Shown here: piece by piece, positions 1 through 10,400 of the stretch
How positions within the stretch are numbered: the stretch's first letter is position 1
Layout: the number at the start of each line of letters is the position of its first letter
Assembly: GCA_948567375.1 (NCBI GenBank)
Contig: OX419762.1
Location: forward strand, 59,104,841-59,168,840
Length of the DNA: 64,000 nucleotides
Source of the DNA: Lunularia cruciata
Lineage: Eukaryota > Streptophyta > Marchantiopsida > Lunulariales > Lunulariaceae
Direction: 5' to 3'
Translations under genes and position numbers: made by a program
Notes under the pieces: generated by a model
Seen by the model: the letters and a program-made list of their open reading frames with translations, nothing else
Told to the model about the DNA's origin: nothing
The model's database searches: none

Positions 1-99
1 ACAGAAAATCCTCTCCATTCGAGTGCATTCAAATCTTGTACCTGGGAGGGTCGAATTCGTGGACAAGATAATAGCTCCCATGCTGTTTACGTGTATAAT

Positions 100-850
100 T
101 AGTGGCACGATAAACTATGGTACTCTCATCCGCAGCACTTGGTACAAATTGACCTTCTCAACATTTTTCTTCATAATATTGCCACTGTTCACCATTTGAA
201 CTGCTCTTAATGCCTCATGAAGTCGTCGGATTTTCAAAACTCATTGGAAAAGCTTCGGAAAAGCTTCTGGAGAACGTAGTGGGCACACTCTTCTATGATA
301 CCGTCATGTGTGAGACTTAATACCAAGCGATATCAACACTATTGACTGTTATAGAGACATTAACCGTCTTACCTTTTGGCACAGTTTACGCTCTTCCAAA
401 TTTCACATGAGTTCTTCACCTTCTTAGGCCCTAAACCAAAAGCAACCTCGGGAAATTGTATTGGCACACTAATCTATGTTACATTGAGTCAGCAGTTAAT
501 TTGGGATCGGGTATTACCAATGAAACGCAGAAAAATTTTCCACGTCCACATTTTGTGGATTTCGCAATCGCAAGAGATTTACCTTTTTAACCTCCATGGT
601 CATGGCTGATTTGTGTTTTATGACTTGCGCAAAAACAATCAGTGGCACAACACTCCATGGTACTGTCATGTGCAGCAGTTAATACGAGAATGCAAATAAT
701 ATTCTTCCTCAAAATGTGTTCATCATTTCAACATTTCTTCTTTTAGGTATTCAGATTTGGAACATCAGTCTTTCCTCCAAATTTACACATGAGTTTGTGA
801 TTGTTTAATTTGTAATTCATCATTCATGACCACCATCTACGGTACTGGAT
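100..850. repeat. Degenerate ~180-bp tandem array
   Basis: The word GGCAC recurs at 104, 282, 463 and 644 (spacing 178, 181, 181), each time followed 10-15 bases later by a variant of CATGGTACTGTCATGTGCAG and a TTAATAC-like word. A fifth, weaker unit follows near 822. A second shared block (CCAAATTTCACATGAGTT-like) occurs near 392 and 773. Units are much diverged. A period near nucleosome length is typical of plant satellites. A related block appears near 1632, so the array may once have been longer. It probably continues left of the window. Confidence 0.6.
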
Positions 851-2040
851 ACGCAACTGGTCGGTACGATATCCTCTTGTTTATTGTGGCCAAATAGTAC
901 AGCAATACTCTTAAAATTCTTGTAGAAGGAATAAGAGAAAGAAAAGCCTCAATCGTCAATTCGTTATGTGTACTGTCTAGGCTCATCAAGCTCTTGGCAA
1001 ACTTTGTTTTAGTTTTCCTCCTGGTATGTGTACGACTGGCCACGTTATACGTACTGTAGACTACACAGGCGAAATCTAGAACTAAGCCTTGGAAATGCGT
1101 CTACTGCACTCAACACTACTCAATATAGGACGATTCTCCTCTCCTATTGAATAAAGGTATCCCCATTGTCATAGAACTCATGTCTAGCTAGATTCATGGA
1201 TGTCTTACCAACGTTCTCATGAAAAGACGTGGGTTTTGGTTTTGGTTTCAATTATAGCATTTATGCTCGACCACAACCAATACAACCTATGTACCTGACC
1301 TTCGGAAGAACATTGGTAAGGAACGTCAAAGGAGGACAGTTTAAAAATCTTAAGCAATGCAACAAGCTATATTATTGCGAAGTTTTGCTGAGTTCATCAA
1401 ATAACTACGTACCATCAGCTGTCAAGCTAGAAGATGTTGCCCATGTACACCCAGCAAAGTGTTTGTAGTTTTCAAACTTAGCTTCAATTCCATAGTACTC
1501 GTGATCGCTCTCGTTGTGGTTGTCTCTATTCAGGTGTTCAACCGTTAGACTACGCCGAATACTGCTACTATTTCCACTGCTCACGAGATCTTCATCACCA
1601 TCAATAGTTTCGTTTTCCCCGTATTGATGCATATGGTACCGTCAGGTTGAGCAGCAGAAGTTAATACTACTATCAAAGTGTTGTTCGACTCCTCGCTTCA
1701 TTTTAGGGAGCTCTTCTTTACTTCGCTCATCCCTCGTAATCAAGTCACCAATTTTCGAAAATATAAATCTTTATTCCGTATTTCTTTCGTTGCGGATATC
1801 ATCGTGCGATGTAGATTGAAAGATTCAGCTCTCATCCAAACAAGGCGACGCAACACATGAGAGGGAAATAGATAGATTCACAGCAGGATAGTGATACAAA
1901 CAGTGAAGGAAAAGGAATGGAATGGGAGGGGACCTTCGTCGGTGTCGAGATGGAGATATCGTAGATAGATTCGCAGACTGATGTGACAGCCATAGTTTCA
2001 TGTATCTCTGTCCGTATGATGCGCTGCAGACAGGAGAAGT
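851..2040. other. No gene recognised; stray satellite-like block
   Basis: Short open frames exist but none resembles a known protein, and composition is ordinary. The only structure noticed is one block near 1628-1665 resembling the 180-bp array unit. Confidence 0.4.
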
Positions 2041-2800
2041 ACTTCATGACCTCTGCACAAGTGAAGTGGAAAGGAGATGGAGGTGAGGAAGAGCAGCACT
2101 GTGCAGGTATTCGGTTTGTGGACGGTAAATAGGGGAGAGGCGGCCAGGAACGCCAGGCCAGCCCAGTCAGCAGCCCGGTGGTGGGGCGAGGCGAGATAGT
2201 GTGTGCGCAAGCGTGCAGGGGGAGTGACTGGGAGGACGAGGAAGATAAGGGGCAGGGAGGAAATAGTGGGAAAGAAAAGAACTAGGAAAAAGCGGGTGGT
2301 GGTCCCCAGAGAGAGTAGCAGTGGTGTTGAGGTGTCTCTATAGCTCCAGTCTGCTGCTGTTGCTCTGCAGGGACGGAGGGAGGGAGGGAGAAGCAGAGCA
2401 CTCCTTTTCGTGTCGTAGGCTTCAGGGGAGCAAGGAACGAACAGAACAGTAGACGAAGTGGGAAGCACATCCTTAGAGAGGAGGAGAGGAGAGGTGAAGA
2501 AGAGGAGCTTTGTGTGAACAGTGAACGAATGGGAAGGCTGGACCTGGACCCACAACCTTTAGTTCCCGAGTTGAACCTTTCTGCATCCGTAGTTCCAATA
2601 GGAGCACAAGGGAAACGATGAAAAGAGAGAAAGACAGAAGAAGGGGACGAAGAAGAGAGGAGGAGCAGAAGCAGCTGCAGCTGGTGTCGCTGCAGTGCAT
2701 TGCGAGGACGAGAGTGGTAAAGTAGCAGTAGTGGTGGTAGTAGTAGTAGTAGTAGTAGACGGGGAAGAAGTAGCAAGCGGTTGTTGTTGGTGTTATTGTT
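2041..2800 (+). promoter_or_regulatory. Purine-rich promoter/leader zone of the TRM-type gene
   Basis: About 750 bases are strongly GA-rich on the plus strand (GGAGGGAGGGAG-type runs, AGAGAGGAGGAG), followed by a GTA trinucleotide run and pyrimidine stretches up to about 3000. Such GA/CT-rich tracts commonly mark transcription starts and long 5' leaders in plants. The next recognised gene on this strand starts at 4630. Transcription start and any leader introns cannot be placed from sequence alone. Confidence 0.35.
2737..2758. repeat. (GTA)n microsatellite
   Basis: About seven GTA/TAG units in a row inside the purine-rich leader zone. It is preceded by imperfect GGT/GTA units. Confidence 0.8.
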
Positions 2801-4629
2801 GTCGTGGTTCATTGGTGGTGTTGTTGATGTGTTGATCCGCGCACTGTTGTTGGAAGGAAGTATAACGCTCTGGAGGTTTTAAGGCCCATCTTATTCGGTA
2901 ACAGTAGTTCAGGCCGAGCACAGAGCCGACAGCCTTGTCCCCCGTCTCGGCCCACGCTCCCCTATTGCTACAACACTGCTGCTGCTGCTGCCTAGCATCT
3001 CAGCTCATCCCCTGGCATTGTGCATGCCACGTATGGTGGGAGTTTTTTTCTAAGCGTTGAGTTGAGTCGAGCTTGATTTCCGAGCCCGAATGGTTCCCAC
3101 TGCTTCATCATCGTGCATTGGGGTATGCGTACCCCCGCCGAGCAGGATGTAGAATACTCGTTCTTAATCTCCACACCGAGAGGATAGATAACCGGCGGGA
3201 GAGACGAGCAGTTGGGATGATGGTGATGATTGCAAGCCTTTTTGTTATTGTTCTGCGGGGCCTGGATACAACGTTACCTGCGTCGAGGAAGAAGACGACG
3301 ATGGCTTACAGATTGTGTACTACTACTCTTACAACAGGAAAAGTCTAGAAGCGCAACAGCATCATTCTCGCGTATACAGCAAGGAGATTGGATCATCAAG
3401 TCAAACATCTCATGGTCTTGGTGCCGCGAAAGTGGGACGACTCGAGCGACTATTTCGAGTATGAGGCAATGCGGAGGCGTGTTCGCAGAGCGTCGTCGGA
3501 TGTGAGGTGTTTCATGCATTACTGATTCCTTGCTTTTGTTTCGCCTTTCAATTTCGAGTTTTCCTGCCCATGCATCAGTGAGGAACTATCAACTCCCATT
3601 TTGATGTTCTCATATCAATATCTCAAGTTTGACCCAATGTATGACATTCACTCAAGCGAGCAAACACCCTCATCTAATATACAGAATCCACTGGAATACC
3701 GCTGTATATAATTCGGGTACAGTGATTAGGATTGAGCGTTTTATGCAACTTCAAGTTATCTTCTGAGAAGAGCCCGTGACTTTCTCCGTAAGCGTCTCTT
3801 TGGAACCATTAATTGTTCACGGGGATTAAAGTTGGTGGCTCTTTTACTGTCGAATGGACTCTTCAGTAAGAAGGTGAAGTAGGAAGGCGTCGGTTTTGAG
3901 TGTGGTGAGGGATTCTCCACGTTTGGAACCGACCTTTTCCACAGCTACTATCGAATAATCAGGGCAGTCACATTTAGAGCCTTTTTGGCTAGTCTGCAGA
4001 ATCAGTTTCAATGAGGTGATAGTCTTCCGTGCAGTGACGGCTTTCACTCTCTAGAGTGGCCTGGAGTGATACCTGCATCACACAACCATCGACAACCATC
4101 CTTAGAAAGATGATGGGTAGATGTCTACAATGCACTGAGGTGATTCATGCGTCACGCAGCCGACACATAAATCAAGCCAATGGCAGTGTCCAGTACACGC
4201 TTTTCACGTCGGCTGTGGAACTACAAGAGTCGGCATCAATCATATATTAGCGATGTAATGTAATTGTCATCGGACACACCGCGATGTTTCTGCCGCCCAG
4301 CCTCTCTTTAGAACTCTAGTGGAGGCGCAGACGACATCTGCAGGGAGTGGCACTCAAGAGTGTAGCCAGATGTTGACTGCACTCAATGTGGTGGCTGTTA
4401 GCAGAGTGCTGCCGCAGCTTACAGCAGCGGTTTTTTCTAGTGTTTTAGTTCCACTTCTGCATGAGAGCAGGAGCTTGGAAAACTGAAAGGAGAGATGTGT
4501 GGCGTGGCGTGGTGTGGTAGCTAGCAACTGGTAGACTCACCATGACTTTACTCTTTGTGATGACAGATACCTCACATTCTTATTTCGTGGAAGCATCTGT
4601 CGTGTTAAAAGCATCCTCTCGACGGCCCC
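2801..4629 (+). other. Probable 5' leader of the TRM-type gene, possibly with leader intron(s)
   Basis: No recognisable coding sequence. A plausible splice acceptor ends at 4566 (...GTGATGACAG), 64 bases before the first coding ATG, and a stop in the coding frame lies at 4606-4608, so the protein does not extend upstream. Short upstream open frames occur (for example 3073-3348), but nothing shows they are translated. A spliced leader is inference. Confidence 0.35.
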
Positions 4630-7600
4630 ATGAAAAAATCAGGCTTCATGAGTAGGAAGGCTCTAAGTGAGACAACCCTCTCACTAGACAGGAATAGGGG
4701 CTTCTCAGGTGTTCTTAGACGCCCTGGAAACATCCATGACATCGATTGGAACAGCCTACTGCTTGGGAAGAAGGTCCCCACTGATCAGGAGCTCGCCGAT
4801 GGTAAGCTCCCTTCTTAGTAGGCACCTTCAATCACCCTTTACATTTACCGTTAGAATGTCGAATTGACCACTGCGAGTGAGGTCGAGAGAGAAACTTGTA
4901 ACGAACAGCCCCAATCTCTTAAACGTTATGTATATTGACCATTTGCCCCGTGCTGCCTGCAGCTGGGTTGGAAGCGCCAAGGAATAGTCTCGAGTCATCT
5001 CCTGGCAATCGAACTCCAAGATACAGCGGAGTGAAGCAGGAGGACATCCCCGTAAGTCTGGAATATAATCTTCTGTATTAAATTTCCAGTTTCTCAGTCG
5101 ATACCTAGTCACATTGTCATGAGATCTTCAATATGCAGTTGTATCCAGTGAGTATGCAGCACTGAATCTGCGGTGGGGAAATTTTGTGTGGTACAGTACG
5201 GTTTCGAGATATCTAAAAGTTCAATGTCGAGACACATCATCAACTCTGCCGAGCTTTCTGCCTCCTATCACGCCTCAAGATCGTCAGGTGAATCCAGCCG
5301 GAAGAAGAGTGGGGAATTGCTGCCGATCAAAACGCTCATAGCTCAAGATTCTAGTGACATGGAGTATGAGCGGAAGCGGCGGTCAGCTCCAAGCGTAGTT
5401 GCTCGTTTGATGGGACTGGAGACTCTCCCGCAGGGAGAGAAGTCCACCAAACCCAGCAGTGCTGCGAAGCCACCGAAACCTTCGAAGTCTCACCAGAAGC
5501 GGTCGTCCTCCGCTCCGGCCACCCACCAATCGGGTAGAGGAGAAGGTAGCAGCGGGAGGACGGACAGTGCCGGTGAAGATGTAGACACAATCAGAGATTT
5601 TCCTCTACCCAGAACTACGACTCAAACAATTGAGTCCGAAATTACGGAAGAGAAATTACATTCGAAGTTTGATAAGCTCCCCTTCCGCTCCCACCCACAA
5701 GAGAAGCAGCTGCAAGAGTTCAAAAAGGAGTTTATGGCGAAACTAGCCAATCAGCGATATGAAGCACCACATGCAGCTTTTGATAGAGAGCTGGAAGAGA
5801 GACGCAGGCAGCTGCGTGAGAAGGTCTCCGAAGCGAAGATTGCATTGCTGTCTGGAGGTGATGACTCCAGACGGCTTTCCTCCGCTCAGGAGAAGCTCAT
5901 CGAGTCTAAGGAATTTCAAGATGCTATAGAACTGCTCCAAAGTAACAGAGAGTTTTTCCTGAAGTTCTTCCAGGAGCCCAATTCGGTATTTAACAAAGAC
6001 CCACCTGAGCCGGAGTCAACTAGCAGAAGATCTTTTCACCTGGAGGACTACTCCAGGGATTCCAGAAGATCACGGGAATTCGACGAGTCGTCGCGAGAAG
6101 GATCAAGGAAGAGTTTCCATTTCGGGGACCTGTCACGAGAATCGAGGAAGTCATATCTTCTCGATGATAGTGCATCGAAAGAGTCCAGCAGGAAATCCTT
6201 TCATCTGGATGAGCTCTCACGAGAGTCAAGAAGACTACTCATGCACGAGTCACCCAGAAGGTCGTTCCATCTGGATGATTTGTCCAGAGAGTCTAAGAGA
6301 TCATCTCACCACATTGAGGATTTTGCCAAAGAGATTCGGGCGCTAGAGGACTACTCTGATTCGCACTTACCTGGAAGTCATCTTCACCGAAACTCAGAAT
6401 CTACAAGGCGAAGGGAATCAAGGCAGAAATTCTCGTCTCAAGCAGCCAAACCTGTAGCAGAAGACGGATTTCACCGTAAGTCGAAGGTCGAACTGGTGGA
6501 CAAGGAACAGTCATCATGGGCTGTTGTTCCGGATGAGGGCAGAAACGTCTCACCCAACAATTTCGATTCCAGGAGAAGTTGCCATTCGCCGAGTCGGATA
6601 GTTGTGCTGAAGCCTGGTCCCGGTGACATTACGTTGCTCAGCCCTGCCATGGCACCAAGTTGTTCTCCCCGTTCTTACAGAATCGTGAGGGAAGGAAGGG
6701 TGTTCGAAGCTCGAGAAATTGCTCGGGAGTCCAAGGAGAAGGGAGGAAGGCAAGCGGACTGGGACATCTACCGTAGAGAAGAGTCGAGGTTCAACCAAGA
6801 TCGAGCTCCCGAGGGGTACAGAGATCCAAGAGCTATAGCTAAAGACATCGTGAGAGAGGCCAAAACAAATATCACCAGAGAAATATCAAGAGAGAGAGAA
6901 ATTGGTAGGAGGGATCCTCCGAGAGTTGGAGAGATAAGCCTCATTCGAAGTAGTAGGAGCTCAGCAATAAAAGTTCCTACACCCAAGGGCGAAATTCAGG
7001 AAGCCTTGACAGGAAGTCATGATTCAGTTGGGTCCTTCACTTTGGCTGCACTGTCTAGGATGCACGTGAAGGAAGAGCATATGAGGAGTACCTCTCCTAC
7101 TGTTCCAACCCCAAGTCCGCGTGTGAGATCACAAGAAACAGCCACTACGTCTAGCTCACACAAGGAAGGGAAGCGACGGTCATCCGAGTCACATAATACT
7201 GTCTATCAAGTAGAGCAGATAGAGGAGTTGTTGCTTCATGGCAAAGGATCGTTACAAGATCGAAGGACGACCACGCAAGTAGACATCAACAGAACAAATC
7301 GTCCTACTCCTTATTCACCGGGTCCCAAAACCCCTCTTAGAAGTCGGGGTGATCCATTCCTGGAAAGCCAGCTTCATCCCGATGATTGGAAAGGTGTAGA
7401 TGTAACCATGTACAACACCGAGAAGGTACTGAAAGTGGAAAAAGTGGATTCTTTCAACAGTACTTCTTTCAACACTTCTTTCAACAGCACTGCTAGTCAC
7501 GGTCAAGGTCTTGGAGATGAAGGTAGGGGAAGTCCCCCTAGAGTTTTGGCAAGATGCAGGTCTGTACCCCACGCTGCCCTTGTAAGTACTAAGGCTCGTG

Positions 7601-9634
7601 AGGTAACAGTGAGGCCTAGCAGCAGCGCGGTCAGTCGAGCCTACGATGTGGCACCCGACAGAGTGGAGAGTTCGGAACATTTCTATTTGAAAGAGAAACG
7701 GAACGAGGCTAGAGCAGCGTATGTCTTGAGCAAGAAAAGGCTTGGGGAATGTAGCAGCCCGTCAAGCAGAGCTCTCGAGTCACCATGGTCCCCGATACAG
7801 GGTGCAAGCTCCACGCACAACGAAGATCGCACTGTCGTGCAAGATGTACACACTGTCAGTTGCAAGCCGATCGAAGTGAGTGGGCCAGTAGACTCTCGTT
7901 CATTGATGCATGAACAACAACAGCATCTAGCTCTGTTGTCAAGAACGAGTCTGAAAAATGCTGTTCCTATTGAGGACATGCCACGCTCAGGAGTTCGTGA
8001 TTGCGAGCAGGAGCTTCTGGCTGCGCTAGCGCAGCTCACACCTGAAGCCAAGGATAATTCTGAGGCGGATCAATACAGGAAGTCTTCAAGCCACAGATTA
8101 CACGATGTGAGCTCTCACCCTGTGCTTATGAAACGTGAAAGAAGTTTATTCTCTGTAGTGCCTATCATATTTAGGACCATATCCAGGAAACAGTCAGTTC
8201 TTTTGATGAGCATTTTTAAACTCCGTTACTTTGCAGGTCCAAGTTGGTAAACAAACGACGAAAAGTTCCAAAGCTTGGATGCTAGCCACCGAAACACTTG
8301 AGAATGCGGATGGAGATGGAGCTTCAGAAACCAGTGTGGAAAAATGCGGCCAGCCTAGCCCTGTTTCCGTTTTGGACTCACCTTTTGAGGCCGAAATCCC
8401 GAGTCCTGTGGAGTTCAAAGAGCTCACATCAGACCTTCAAGGTAAAAAGAACTGGACTAATAGCTCAATTTATTCTTGTATCCATTTGAAGCTGCAAATT
8501 ACATGCTATGGATCAATTTCTTAAATGGTTCATCTTAAATCCGGGGCACCGGATTTAAGTGTGCATGGAAGGTGAGTATTGCTAGTTTTTGCCTGGATGC
8601 ATTTGGTTTCAGTTCAGTCGGTATAATGGTGCGAGTGGGGAATCCAGAGGGTCTTGACGGCCAGTTTTGGTGACGCATGCTTTTCAGCTAGTCTATTCAT
8701 CCCTCCACCATGCAATCACATTTGAAGTAGAACGTATCTGACAAGCATCTTGCTTGTTTCAGATTTGCGCTTGAGATTGCGTCTTCTGAAAGTGGACGAA
8801 ACTGAAAGATCAGCAGCTCTTTTGGAGAGCTTGCAAACCAAGGAGAAGCTCATTTTCCAACTAAATCAAAAGGGGGTACGACATACTGAGAACTCCCTGG
8901 AATCAACTGAAGGCACGAGCGCCAGTTCTTCGGTCTGTAGAGATCTCAAACCTTCACTAGCCGCAAAATCACAAGCACTACAGTACCGAGTGGAGAGCGT
9001 CAGTGTTGATGGGTTGCCGTGTCCAGAGGGGAGGAAAGCGGATCTACTCTATGTAAGAAATCTACTGGTAGCTTCTGGATTTACGGAGAGCAGCACTATG
9101 GTAATTGCCAGATGGAACTCTCCATCGTTTCCCCTGGATCCTTCTCTATATGATAGACTTGAAGACTATTACAATGAGGTGAATCCTGTGGAGAAGGAGA
9201 GTGGCAAGATGAAAGGAAGAGGAGCGAGCATACATTCCGCGAACAGGAAACTCCTCTTTGATTGTGTTAACGAGGTGATTCAGAAATTGCTCGGTCCTCG
9301 ATTGAGTTACCGACCATGGGTCCAGTCTGGCAGTCCACTACTGCGTCCGATACCCACGAGTCGGCAACTTCTCAGTGACATATGGACGGAGATATGTACT
9401 TGTTTCTCTCCAGAAGGCCTAGAGGAGTTCGAAGCATTGGACGCCCTGATGGCACGGGATGTCTCTCGAGGTGGGTCGTGGATCAACTCCCGAGAAGTTG
9501 CAGAACAAATAGGACTTGAACTGGAGAGGGCCATATTCGACAGCCTGGTGGAAGAAGTGGTTCATTGCCTCATTTCTCTGCAGCGAACTACCGTGAAACC
9601 AAGCACTGGTCCACAATCATGGCGACTTTATTAG
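4630..9634 (+). CDS. TRM/LONGIFOLIA-type (DUF4378) microtubule-associated protein, 5 coding exons
   Basis: Exons 4630-4801, 4963-5051, 5197-8106, 8237-8441 and 8763-9634 have GT...AG borders and join in phase to a 1415-aa protein. ATG 4630 is chosen because an in-frame stop lies just upstream at 4606. Conserved blocks in order: LEAPRNSLESS (about residues 59-69), PSVVARLMGLETLP (151-164), FQDAIELLQSNREFFLKFFQ (about 324), RIVVLKPGP (about 553), QPSPVSVLDSPF (about 1095), and a C-terminal DUF4378 region (about 1217-1400). This is the motif order of TON1-recruiting-motif proteins, which in angiosperms bind microtubules and recruit TON1/PP2A to control cell shape and division plane. The middle is Ser/Arg-rich and probably disordered, with a tandem repeat at residues ~362-468. 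No membrane segment or signal peptide is seen. Family membership is firm; the subgroup is not assigned. The first exon (57 aa) is the least certain because it matches no family motif. Confidence 0.88.
6022..6345 (+). repeat. Tandem Ser/Arg peptide repeat inside the TRM-type protein
   Basis: Roughly six copies of a 13-20-residue motif, consensus S-R-[RK]-S-F-H-L-[DE]-[DE]-L-S-R-E-S-[RK], lie between residues ~362 and 468. Clear examples are RRSFHLEDYSRDSRRS, RKSFHFGDLSRESRKS, RKSFHLDELSRESRR and RRSFHLDDLSRESKRS. Each unit alternates basic Ser/Arg stretches with an acidic LDDL core. It lies in the fast-evolving middle between the FQDAIELL block and RIVVLKPG. Confidence 0.75.
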
Positions 9635-10400
9635 ATCACCTTATACGTTTAGATTCCTACAAGAGACGATTGTCTTGGTTGATAGCACAGATAGAGTCAG
9701 AACGAAGGTGCACTTCGTTTTATTGAGAACTATTAGTCTTCCGACGAGACAGATGTTTCTCTTGATATAACACTTGTAGTTTTTAATTGTACATCAATTT
9801 TCCTAGGTCTGTACCAAAGTACCATCACCTTCAATGTCGCAGAGAAGTATTGAGAGAACGAGAGTGACAGAAAAAAGAGATTGTATTCATATAGCAGTGC
9901 CTGCCATAGACTTTCGAAGAAGAAAGAGATTGTATCCATAAAGCAGTGCCTGCCGTAGTCTTTCGACCATAGACCCCGCGCCCTGGAGTCTTCTGCACAA
10001 GTGACAGGGATGGGTCTAGAATGAAAGCATGTGTAGAGTTTTTTAAGATGGAGGCCGAATGACGAGACGGAAACTCTTTCTTGTAAAGTGGGATGCTCAC
10101 TGACCGTACACGACAGCAGTGCGGACCTTCCAAGATTCCAAGAAATTGTACTTCCCGTATTTACTGGATGTCCCTCTCCCCTGGATGGATGCATTTTGCA
10201 TGCTCACGTAGAGGATTGTGGGTTCAAGCTTGTGTTCATTTAATCCTGTGGGAAATGGGCCTTGAGAGAGAGAGAGTAGCAGCACGCTTAGACCCGGGGA
10301 CCTGGGGACTGGTGCAAGGAAATCCGGAGTGCGTGGTCGGAAGAGTGTTGGGAGGATGAGATTCGGACGACGGACACTCCCGTGCAATTCGAAAATCTAC
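9635..10400 (+). other. Probable 3' untranslated/terminator region of the TRM-type gene
   Basis: Follows the TAG stop of the DUF4378 protein. It contains a local direct repeat: AGAGATTGTATTCATATAGC near 9878 and a near copy near 9927. No coding similarity is seen. The polyadenylation site cannot be placed with confidence. Confidence 0.3.

Noticed and set aside
100-850. CRISPR array or bacterial contamination
   Set aside because: The 180-bp units are diverged with no short identical repeats and spacers; all recognised genes are spliced plant genes.
1998-2812. Overlapping minus-strand open frames rich in Leu, Ser and Pro (185 and 176 aa)
   Set aside because: They are the complement of the GA-rich tract; composition alone keeps the frames open and no family is recognisable.
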